In this document: positions 1 through 11,200 of the stretch, piece by piece
How positions within the stretch are numbered: position 1 is the first letter of the stretch
Layout: every line of letters starts with the position of its first letter
DNA from: Rhizophagus irregularis
Taxonomy: Eukaryota; Glomeromycota; Glomeromycetes; Glomerales; Glomeraceae
DNA length: 64,000 nucleotides
Assembly: GCF_026210795.1 (NCBI RefSeq)
Contig: NC_089453.1
Location: 2,482,501-2,546,500, forward strand
Direction of reading: 5' to 3'
Translations under genes and position numbers: made by a program
The notes under the pieces: generated by a model
Told to the model about the DNA's origin: nothing
The model's input: only the letters and a program-made list of their open reading frames with translations
The model's database searches: none

Positions 1-131
1 TTCATTTTTTGGAAATTTGTGTAATCACGTGATATAACGCGAAAAAAAGTTTTACGAACGGCTGAAATTAAGTTTAGTTTCCCTACCTGCTTCACATAAA
101 ATAAATAAATGAAATTAAGTTTAGTCTTATT

Positions 132-240
132 TATTTACGGCATATCTGATATTACACTACGGCATTACGGCATTACAGCAATTACGGTTTACGGTTTTTA
201 ATTACGGTGATTACGGCACGTGCCTTAACCGTAATAATAA
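132..240. repeat. ATTACGG(C) short tandem repeat tract
   Basis: About 100 bp are built from irregular copies of TTACGG(C) and TTACAGC, ending near a CACGTG palindrome. It lies about 170 bp upstream of the promoter of kinase array A. No coding potential is seen in the rest of positions 1-400. Confidence 0.6.
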
Positions 241-405
241 TTTCGGCGGCAACTATAGACATAAACCCTTTCACACTTGCCGAATTTCGCTAATACTGTA
301 ATAAGTAATAAGCTAATCATCGCTGTCACGCTGTGTAATGGTGTAATACAGATCCCCATTACGCCAGAGGTAACATACGGCCTTACACAAGGTCAGCAGG
401 TGATG

Positions 406-416
406 TTTATATAAAC
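406..416 (+). promoter_or_regulatory. TATA box of kinase array A
   Basis: TTTATATAAAC lies 22 bp before the first in-frame ATG (438) and about 76 bp before the second (492). A TATA box normally sits about 30 bp or more upstream of the transcription start, so the ATG at 438 would be at or very near the mRNA 5' end. This favours 492 as the start codon. Confidence 0.55.
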
Positions 417-491
417 AAGGATCAACAAAATATTCATTTGGGTTCTTTCTATATTGAACTCTCTCTCCTGAAATTTATTAAATTATTCACG

Positions 492-3400
492 ATGGATTAT
501 CCTAATAAAATTATTTATTTTAATAAACATTGTGAAAATTGTGATAAAATAAGTACAAATAACCAAGATAATAATAAACAACATAAATGGTGTAAATCAT
601 GTCAAATAAATTATTTAAGGGAAAATTTTATAAACTGGACAAGTGGGAATAAAAAGATTGATAATTTCATTCAAGATATTCAATTAAAGATTAATCATTC
701 ATGGGATACAGTGTTTGAATGGATACCATACAGTCAGTTTAATGAAATAAACCAACATGATATTTCTGGTACGAAATATTCAATAATATGGAAGGATGGA
801 CCATTATATTATAATTGGAATGAAAAGAGATATATAAGAGATTCAAATAAAAGAGTTGCTTTTAAGTATTTAATTAGTAACTCACAAGATGAGATTAAAA
901 TTAATGAATGTATATATAAGGTATGAAATTTTCTATATATAAATTGAATATTTTTTTTTATTAGTATTAATAATACTAACGTTTCTTGATTTAATAGCTT
1001 AAGGAATATATAATTAATAAATTTTTTAAAATTTATGGAATATCTCAAAATCCAGATACAAAAGATTATATTATGGTTCTTCAAATTGAATGCCGTGAAA
1101 AAGTATGTATAAAATGTGGTAAATTTTATATAAAGAAGTGGTGTAAATCATGTCAAATAAATTATTTAAAAGAAAATTTTGTAAATTGGACCAGCGAAAA
1201 TGAAAAGATTGATAATTTCATTCAAGAGATGCAATTAAAAATTGAGAACTATAATGATATAGTATTTGAATGGATACCATACATTCAATTCAGTAATGTT
1301 GAAAGAATAGGAGTAAATGATTCTGCTGCATCATATTCAGCAACATGGAAAGATGGTCCATTAAATTATATAAGTACGAATAAATACGAAAGAGATTTAA
1401 ATAAAGAAATTATATTAAAGTGCTACTACAACACGCAAGATATAGATAAATTTCTAAATGAGGTATATAGTAATTATGATCTTAAAATATATGGAATATC
1501 CAAAAGTATGGATACAAAAAACTACATTTTGGTTGTTAAAGGTGATAGAAGTATATGTGTAAATTGTGTAAGATCTGTTTTATCTGGTTGGTGTAAAATA
1601 TGTAGTTTAAATAATTTAAATAATTCAAAATGGACTAGTGGAAATAATGAAATTGATCGTTATATTCAAGAAATGCAATCGAAAATTGATAGTGTGTCTG
1701 ATATAATATTTGAATGGATACCATACAATCAGTTTATTGATATTAAAAAAATAGTAAATGAGTCTAATATATTATACTCGGCAAAATGGAAAGATGGTCC
1801 AATAATTTATAATAAATATAAAAGAAAATATAAAAGGAATCCAAATCAAGAGATTGTTTTCAAGTACTATTACAATACACAATATATAGATGAATTGTTA
1901 TCTGAGGTAAGTTATTTCGGTTTCTATAAACTTTACCTAAAACTATTTTATTTGATTACAGTTTTTTTTTATTTTAATAGGCCAGAAAAAATGCTAATAT
2001 AAAAGGCTATGGTAATAGAAAACTTAAAACATATGGAATATCTCAAAATCCAGACACAAAAAATTATATTATTATTTTTCAAGATGGATACTGCAAAAAA
2101 TGTTATAAAGTATATACGAATATAATGAATAAATGGTGCAATTTATGTTCTTCAAGAAAAAACTTTACAAATCAAAACAAGAAATTAAAGGTAGTTAATT
2201 CACTTGAATGGATACCATACAATCAGTTTATTGATGTTAAAGAACTGAGAAAATATGAATTTTCTGCAGCAAAATGGAAAAATGGACAATTAAATGTAGA
2301 AATTATTTTAAAATATTTTTGCAATATACAAAATGAAGATAAATTCCTATATGAGGTACTGTATAAAACTTTCTATAAATTTATTTTATATAATATTAAC
2401 TTTTTTTTAATAGGCTGAGCTATATCTGGCAAACAACTCTGGTAGTAATGAACCTAAAATATACGGAATATCTCAAAATCCAGATACAAAATATTATATA
2501 ATGGTTTTTCAAAATATGCATTGTAAATACTGTGGTGAATATTTAAATCACTATAGAAATTTGTGGTGTAAATCATGTCAAATAAATTTTTTAAAAGAAA
2601 ATTTTGAAAATTTTACAAACTGGACCAGTGGAAACAAAAAAGTTGATGACTTTATTCAAGAAATGCAATTGAAAATTAATGATTGTGGTGATATAATACT
2701 TGAATGGATACCATACAATCAGTTTATTGATGTTAAAGAATTAGGAAAACAGGATTTTTCTACAGTATATTTAGCAAAATGGAAAGATGGCCCATTAAAA
2801 TATAATAGATATACAGCAAGATATGAGCGAAATTTAAATGAAGTATTTACTCTAAAATGCTTCTACAACTCACAAAATATGATTGATGAATTTCTATATA
2901 AAGTATGGAATTTTCTTAAATCTAATATTATTAATACATTATATATACTAATAATTTATTAAATTATATTTAATAGGCCGAACTATATTCGATAAAGGTT
3001 AATTGCGGCCTTAAAATACTTAAAATATATGGGATATCCCAAAATCCGGATACAGATGACTATATTATAGTTCAAAATAAAAGCTATGAATGCTGTGAAA
3101 TATGTGATAATATACTTACAGATATACAGTCTAAATGGTGTAAAGCATGTCAAATTAATAATTTAAGGGAAAACTTTACAAACCAGATTAGTGGAAATGA
3201 AGAAGTTGATAATTTCATTCAAGAAATGCAATTAAAGGTCAATAATTATGATGATATAGTAGTTGAATTGATATCATATAATCAGTTTGAAGGGATCGAA
3301 GAAGTCAGAAGAGATGATTTTTCTACAATATGTTTAGCAAAGTGGAAGGATGGACCATTGTATTATGATGTTGATAAAAAGGAATATAAAAGAATTTCAA

Positions 3401-3987
3401 ATGAAACGGTTATTTTAAAATTTTTAGACAATTCACAATATGAGTTTCTCAATAAGGTATGAAATTTCTCTATAATAAATATATATTATACAATAATAAC
3501 ATTTTGTTTGCTTTAATAGATTCTAAAAACAATAAATAAATTTGATAAATATAAAATTAATGTTCTTCAAATATATGGCATATCACAAAATCCAGATACG
3601 AAGGACTATATTGTGGTTTTTCAAAATGAACGTTGTACAATATGTGGTAAAAAATACCGTATTACATACAAATGGTGCAAATTTTGTCATATAGAAAAAT
3701 TTATTACCTTAAGTGGAAATAAAAAAATTGATGATTTAATTCAAGAAATGCAAATAAAAACTCACAATCCGGGAACTATGGTATTTGAGTGGATACCATA
3801 CAGTGAATTTGATAGTATTAAAAAAATAGACAAGGGTGGTTTTTCTGTAATATATTCAGCAATATGGAAAATTGGTCCATTATCTTATGATTTTGATGGA
3901 ATGAAGTATATAAGAGAACCATGCATAAAAGTCGCTTTAAAATATTTGAATAATTCACAAAATCTAACTAATGAATTTCTTAATGAG
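492..3987 (+). repeat. Tandem exon-unit array A (7 units, divergent)
   Basis: Seven copies of the Cys motif / WTSGN / N-lobe unit at roughly 0.5 kb spacing. Copies are much more diverged from one another than those in arrays B-E, which suggests an older array. Six exons carry the seven units. Confidence 0.8.
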
Positions 3988-4888
3988 GCATGCTAATTTC
4001 ATATTATTGAATTTGTTTTAAATTCTTTATTTAATAGACTAATTTTTTTTTCATGCTTAATAGATCAAAAAATATTCAACAGATACTTATAGTCGTTATA
4101 TACTTCGAACATATGGAATATCTCAAGATCCTAATACAAAAGATTATATTATGGTTCTTGAATATGCAGAAGGTGGAAACTTTTATAATTGGGTAAATAA
4201 AAATTATGGAAATTTCCATTGGTTTCGTAAACTTAATATACTACAAAATATTATTAATGGTCTTAAAGAAATTCATCAAAAAGGATTGGTACATCGTGAT
4301 TTTCATACAGGAAATATATTATTAATGACCAGTAATTTTAGTAATTATGACATAACATCTATTTCAGATATGGGATTATGCGGAGAAGTTAATAACATGG
4401 ATGAAACAAAAATTTATGGAGTTATGCCTTATGTAGCTCCTGAAGTATTAAGAGGAAAGTCTTATACTCAAGCAGCAGATATATATAGCTTTGGTATGAT
4501 TATGTATTTTGTAGCAACAGGGAAACAACCTTTTGCCAATCGTTCTCATGATAAACTTTTAGCATTTGATATAGTACATAAGGAAATTAGACCTGAAATC
4601 AATGAGTCAGAAGTACCAAAATGTTATATTGATCTAATGAAAAAATGTTGGGATTCAAATCCAATGAATAGACCAAGTGCTACTGAAATAGACGAATTAA
4701 TCTCATCATTTCGTAATAATTTTATTGCAGGAAAGGGTGAACAATTTAAGGAATTAGAAATATCTATTGAAAATAATCAATCAACCACTCATTCACAGGC
4801 TATTTATACATCTCGATTACTTAATTCTTTTACTGAATGTCTAGATTGCGCAATCATTGATTTAATCAAAGTTAGAATAAATAAATGA
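492..4888 (+). CDS. Kinase array A: seven tandem N-lobe units plus one catalytic C-lobe
   Basis: Spliced protein kinase-like gene. Exons read as 492-920, 998-1906, 1981-2355, 2414-2902, 2977-3456, 3520-3987 and 4064-4888, all phase 0, giving about 1,324 residues. The first intron holds a perfect TACTAAC branch site. Units carry a CxxC...WCKSCQ zinc-ribbon-like pair, WTSGN..IDNFIQEMQ, EWIPYxQF and a b3 lysine. Exon 998-1906 encodes two units with no intron between them. Unit 4 (1981-2355) lacks the WTSGN/FIQ segment. Only the last unit has a good glycine loop (DKGGFSVIYSA, then VALKYL). The final exon has HRDFHTGN, DMG in place of DFG, and APE, and it retains the residues expected for catalysis. 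Its likely role is Ser/Thr or Tyr-like protein phosphorylation; the substrate is unknown. The intron before the catalytic exon begins with GC. The exon chain is inferred from frame continuity and splice sites. Confidence 0.8.
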
Positions 4889-6409
4889 ATTTAGTTGAAA
4901 TAGTTACCAATTTTATTAATATTATTAGTTGAAAGGGGAAGAATATTTAACGACTATTAATCTTATATCTATTTATTTATATCTATATCGTATAATTAAA
5001 AAAATTAAATATCTAGAATATATTATTAAAATATAAATATATTTAGACTTTGTTCAACACTGGTTAATTTGATTGTTCATTTAATATGATGAATATTAAA
5101 GAACTGTTGGTTAATATGGCCTTATAGAGTAATATATGTAATGTTTTTTTTTACATAAATAAAATCAGTTTGTAATTGAACAATGTTAAACTATTTACAA
5201 AATTATTCAGTTTCCAGTAACCTAAAAATTTATTTATGCTTCGTGAATGATGTATGTATGGTAAAATACTTTTTAAATGACAGACTGGTTAAGCTCGACT
5301 TTGAGCTTAATATAATTAATTCATTGAAAGGCCGCTTAAACAACTGGATAAGGACTCCTGCTGAAACCGCTTAAATGATATTATTACTATGCTTAAATTA
5401 ATTATGTTATTAGTTGTGAAGAAAATTGACTTCGAAGTAGATTTTTTTACTCAATATGCAGTTAACGTATCAGTTTATGTAATTTATTTGATAATAACAA
5501 ATTTTAATAATTGTATATTATGCTTTAACCGTTATATATTTTTGATTTAAAACAGAGAAAAAAACGAACAAATTATGTTGTGGTTGAAAAGTTTATATCA
5601 CTAGGGTTCACACTATTTAGATCTTTTTCAATAACTTCAGTTTTTAATTAATTTGATTTAAATAATTTTTATCAAATAAATTTAACATGCTTTGTTGAAT
5701 TATTTTTAACAACAATAGGTGGCTATATAGTATTTTTATTTGTTTTAAAAAATGAATAATATTTGTTGAAAATTATAAAAAATCATATATTGCAGTAATC
5801 ATCATATATTTAAACGAAAATAAAAAAATTGTAGAAATTATAAACATGAAAACATTTTTCATTCCGCAAGTTTTAATTATAGTTCATCGGTTTTTTGTTA
5901 TAACTATACTTACATAGAGAATAAGAAAAATATTAATCTAATATATCCGATTCTTTAAAATTGACGTTTGATCCATGCGTTTTTCCAGGACCAGGTGGTA
6001 TAAAGTAACAATACTTTTATGCAGAGCTGAATTCAGCGTGAAATATTTTCTTTAATTTTTCAGCTCAAAAACATCGCTGTAGTTGCTTGCTAATAAATGT
6101 GAAAAAAAACTAAGCGTTGAGCCTCCGAATAAATTTATATTAATCCTACTTTACAGTATTTCAAATAACGATACATTTTAGATTTTTTGTGATCCATGGG
6201 TCAATTGCAAAGGTTCTGGAATCTGGCGTGGCGTCAAATAAAAGTAAAAAATTATGTGATAAAATATTATGTATTGAAATATATTGGTGTTGAATGGGTT
6301 CACATAAAAGCGTTATTTAAAGAACGAAAATCGGGTATATATCAAATTACTAATGGTTGACATAAATTTGCACCGAAATCATATATACTACAAATATAAA
6401 AAAAAATGT
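4889..6409. other. Intergenic, AT-rich, no gene seen
   Basis: No coding region can be supported. Short open frames such as 5183-5374 have no recognisable motif, no splice context and biased AT-rich codons. Confidence 0.5.
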
Positions 6410-7960
6410 TCCTGATTAAAAATTAAAAAATCTGAAACCATATACTAAGAATAAAATTAAAAAAGATATTAAAGCATTAGATAAAATTAAGAAAAATCAT
6501 GATATAATCTGAATAAAATAGTAAATTAGACAAATTTTTTAAATTTATACTGTTAACAACCATTTATTTTTATAATATTTATTAAAAAAAAATAACTGTA
6601 AAATTTAACAAAAAATTTTCCAATAAATATTCCAATAAATTTTTTATGAAAAAAAAAAAAAAAGATTTCTAACGAAATTCTTTATTAAAAAAAAAAACTT
6701 CAAGCTATAATTCTCAATACCCTTATTAAAAAACAATTATTTTCAATAAAATTTTCTATTAAATGACTTCTAAAATGAAATTCTTCATCAAAAAAAGATT
6801 TACCTATAAAAAAACTTTTCAACCAACAAAATTATCAAACTGAAAAAAACTCCTCTATTAGGCCGGGCAGAAAAATTTTTTAGATTCTCGTGACATAAAA
6901 TTTTAAAAATGACCCGGCCGGCCGGCATTTTTTTATATATGTAAAAATTTTTTCATATGTAAAATTTTTTTACGCACATTGGCCAAAAACTTAAAATCAC
7001 GTGATAAAAATTTTTTACTATAAAAAAAAAATTTCCATTTTTCGAAAAACTGACTCGGCCGGGTCACGAGAATCTAAATTTTTTTTTTTGCCCGGCCTAA
7101 TAAAGAAAAATTCTCAAATGAAATTCTTAATCAAATAAAATCTTCTTATTAAAGAAAAAATTTCTAATGAAAATCTTCCATCAAAAAACACATTTTCCCT
7201 ATCAAAAAAAAAAATCAAAAAAGATTCTTATCCATTAAAAAAAATCATCAATAAAATTTCTATATCAAAAAAAATTTCCCTCCTATTAAAAAAATAATCC
7301 TTTACCGAAATGCTTTATCAAAAAAAAAAATAATCTCACCTGTTAGAAAATTTACTAACGAAATTATCTATCAAAAAAAAAAGCTTTTTTATTAAAAAAA
7401 AAAAATTCTCAACAAAATTATTTATCTCCCTATTAAAAAAAAAATTCTTTAATGAGGATCCTCTATCAAAAACAAACCTATTAAAAAAAATTCCTCTAAC
7501 GAAATTCACTACCAAAAATATTTTCACCTATTAAAGAAAATTCTCAAAAGTAATTCTTTATAAAGAAAAGCTTCCTCCTATTAAATAATAATTCTTTAAT
7601 GAAAGTTTTTATCAAAAAAAAAACCTCCCCTGCTAAAAAATTTTTCTTCAATCGAAAAAAAAATCCAACCCATTAAAAAATTCCCAAATGAATTTTCTAT
7701 AAAAAAAATTCTTAAGAAATTCATTATCAAAAAAAAAACTCCTTATTAAAAATTCTTTAACAAAATACTCTATCAAAAAAAAAAAAAACTCCTTATTAAA
7801 AGAAATTTCCCTATCAATAATTAAAAAAATTCTCTAGCGAACTCTAACGAAATTTTTTATCGAAAAAAAAAAAATCTTCCTATTAAAAAAATTTCCCAAA
7901 GAAATTCTATCAAATTATCAAATTAAAATTTTTTTAATTACACTAAACTTTAATAATTTT
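6410..7960. repeat. AT-rich quasi-repeat upstream of array B
   Basis: Degenerate short repeats alternate A-runs with motifs such as TATTAAAAAA, TTCTCAAATGAAATTCT and TATCAAAAA. The same ordered sequence recurs upstream of C (20780-22190) and D (33570-34260), so it is part of the segmental duplication and not simple low complexity. A MITE interrupts it at 6861-7097. Confidence 0.75.
6861..7097. mobile_element. TA-flanked MITE with GGCCGGGCA termini
   Basis: Terminal inverted repeats start GGCCGGGCA and include a shared AGATTCTCGTGAC block inside both ends. TA flanks both sides. The related tract at about 20950-20970 (upstream of array C) runs through without the insert, giving an approximate empty site. 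No coding capacity is seen. A TA target duplication fits Tc1/mariner-type MITEs. Confidence 0.7.
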
Positions 7961-7969
7961 GTCACACAA

Positions 7970-8130
7970 AAAAAAGATCGACTCCGAAATCCGAATCTGT
8001 CAATTGCTCGGTGCTGATCTTTATCAGTGCCGGATGACATTTGTCAGCAACGAGCTGATCATTGATCATTGTTAGCACTAAGCTGATCTGTCCAACCCGG
8101 CATGCAGTATGTACAACATTGTTTTTGTAC
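7970..8130. repeat. Conserved palindrome-rich block upstream of array B
   Basis: Short dyads built from GCTGATC/GATCAG and GTGCTGA recur. The block is nearly identical at 22215-22370 upstream of array C; a GATCA-rich but diverged block lies upstream of D (34625-34700). It could be a promoter module or an old MITE; the sequence cannot decide. Confidence 0.5.
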
Positions 8131-8141
8131 AATAAACAATT

Positions 8142-8158
8142 ATACATAAGTATTGTTC
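8142..8158 (+). promoter_or_regulatory. Conserved proximal promoter motif, array B
   Basis: ATACATAAGTATTGTTC lies 74 bp before the ATG. It is conserved upstream of C (22389) and, with one change, of D (34743). A possible 5'UTR intron acceptor (polyT-CAG) follows near 8190. Confidence 0.4.
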
Positions 8159-8231
8159 TTATATTTCTAGGTTAATTTTTTTTTTTCAGTCGCTTTTTTA
8201 ATCTGAATTCATTCGTAATACAAAAAACTTA

Positions 8232-11200
8232 ATGGGATCTTTTATCAAAGGTATCAAAAATTTAATTAACCCTTCACATATTAACGTATTAAATAAAATA
8301 TGTGAAAAATGTAATTATACATGTAATGTAATACGTTTTCAACAAAAATTTGAAAATTGGACTAGTGGTAATGATGATATTGATAAATTTATTCAAGATA
8401 CTCAGTTATCAGCTCATAATAGTGCAAAATCAGCATTAGAATGGATACCTTATGATAGATTTAATAACGCTATAAAAGGAGGATTTGGTGAAACTTATAG
8501 AGCAAATTGGATTGATGGATGTATTTATTATTGGGATGATGACAATCAAAATTGGAATAGAGATAGCAATACTGCTGTGATTCTAAAAATATTAAGTAAT
8601 CCAAAAAATATTCTATTAGAATTTATGAATGAGGTACATTTAATCCATTATTTATGAAAATTTTGAAATTTTACATGTATGCTAATGTATTATCCATATT
8701 TGCAGATCAATTTATCTTTTGGAATAACTCAAAATCCCGAAACAAAAAATTATATGATGGTTTTAAATGATAAAAAATGTAAAAAATGTAATAATGCATG
8801 TAAGGCAATACATTTTCAACAAAATTTTAACAGCTGGACTAGTGGTAATGATAATGTTGATAAATTTATTCAAGATACTCAGCTATCAGCTCATAAAAAT
8901 GCAGAAGTAGCATTAGAGTGGATACCTTATAATAGATTTAATAACACTACAAAAAGCAGATTTGGTGAAACTTATAGAGCAAATAATTGGATTGATGGAT
9001 GTATTTATAGATGGGATGATGATAAACAAAATTGGAAAAGAGAAAGAAATACTGCTGTAATTCTAAAAATATTAAGTAATATAAAAAACATTCAATTAGA
9101 ATTTATGAATGAGGTATAATTAATTTATTACTTAATGAAAATTTGAAATTCTTAATTTTACTAATATATATTATTATACTTGTAGATTAATGAATCTTAT
9201 GGAATAACTAAAGACCCGAAAACAAATAATTATATGATGGTTTTAAATAATAAAGAATGTAAAAAATGTAATTATAAAGTATGTAATGCAATACATTTTC
9301 AACAAAAATTTGTAACCTGGACTAGTGGCAATGATAATATTGATAAATTTATTCAAGAAACTCAGTTATCAGTTCATGATAATTATGAAGTATTTAAAGA
9401 AGCATTAGAATGGATACCTTATGATAGATTATATGATATTAAATATATCACAAAAGTAGGAATACATATAGCAAATTGGATTGATGGATATATTTATGAA
9501 TGGGATGATGAAAATCAAAATTGGAAAAGAAATAGAAATACTATTGTAATTCTAAAAATATTAAGTAGTTCAGAAAATATTAACTTAGAATTTAAGAACG
9601 AGGTACATTTAATCCATTATTAATGAAAATTTTGAAATTTTGCATGTATGCTAATGTATTATTATATTTGCAGATCAATTTATCTTTTGGAATAACTCAA
9701 AATCCAAAAACAAAAAATTATATGATGGTTTTAAATGATAAAAAATGTAAAAAATGTAATAATGCATGTAACGCAATACATTTTCAACAAAATTTTGTAA
9801 CCTGGACTAGTGGCAATGATAATATTGATAAATTTATTCAAGAAACTCAGTTATCAGTTCATGATAATTATGAAGTATTTAAAGAAGCATTAGAATGGAT
9901 ACCTTATGATAGATTATATGATATTAAATTTGTCACAAAAGTAGGAATACAAGATACAGCAAATTGGATTGATGGATATATTTATGAATGGGATGATGAA
10001 AATCAAAATTGGAAAAGAAATAGCAATACTATTGTAATTCTAAAAATATTAAATAATTCAGAAAATATTAACTTAGAATTTAAGAATGAGGTACATTTAA
10101 TCCATTATTTATGAAAATTTTGAAATTTTGCATGTATGCTAATGTATTATCTATATTTGCAGATCAATTTATCTTTTGGAATAACTCAAAATCCCGAAAC
10201 AAAAAATTATATGATGGTTTTAAATGATAAAAAATGTAAAAAATGTGATAATGCATGTAATGCAATACATTTTCAACAAAATTTTAACAGCTGGACTAGT
10301 GGTAATGATAATGTTGATAAATTTATTCAAGATACTCAGCTATCAGCTCATAAAAATGCAGAAGTAGCATTAGAGTGGATACCTTATAACAGATTTAATA
10401 ACACTACAAAAAGCAGATTTGGTGAAACTTATAGAGCAAATTGGATTGATGGATGTATTTATAGATGGGATGATGATAAACAAAATTGGAAAAGAGAAAG
10501 AAATACTGCTGTAATTCTAAAAATATTTAGTAATATAAAAAACATTCAATTAGAATTTATGAATGAGGTATAATTAATTTATTACTTAATGAAAATTTGA
10601 AATTCTTAATTTTACTAATATATATTATTATACTTGTAGATTAATGGATCTTATGGAATAACTCAAGACCCGAAAACAAATAATTATATGATGGTTTTGA
10701 ATGGTAAATGTAAAAAATGTAATTATACGTGTAATGCAATACATTTTCAACAAAATTTTGTAACCTGGACTAGTAGTAATGATAATATTGATAAATTTAT
10801 TCAAGATACTCAGCTATCAGCTCATAAAAATACAGAAGAAACATTAGAATGGATACCTTATGATAGATTTAATAACACTATAAAAAGTAGATTTGGCGGA
10901 ATATATAAAGCAAATTGGATTGATGGACGTATTGATTATTGGGATGACAAAAATCAAAGTTGGAAAAGAAATAGAAATATGATTGTGATACTTAAAATAT
11001 TAAATGATCCAAAAAATATTACGTTAGAGTTTATGAATGAGGTATAATTAATTTATTACTTAATGAAAATTTGAAATTCTTAATTTTACTAATATATTGT
11101 TATACTTGTAGATTAATGGATCTTATGGAATAACTCAAGACCCGAAAACAAATAATTATATGATGGTTTTGAATGATAAATGTAAAAAATGTTATTATAC

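Noticed and set aside
809-1084. Minus-strand frames over the kinase arrays (also at 11580, 22934, 24911, 37240, 39093, 40181, 54201, 54666, 56224)
   Set aside because: They are antisense shadows of the repeated exons, recurring only because the exons recur.
6410-7960. CRISPR-like array in the AT-rich tract
   Set aside because: Repeats are degenerate, irregularly spaced and AT-only; the context is eukaryotic.
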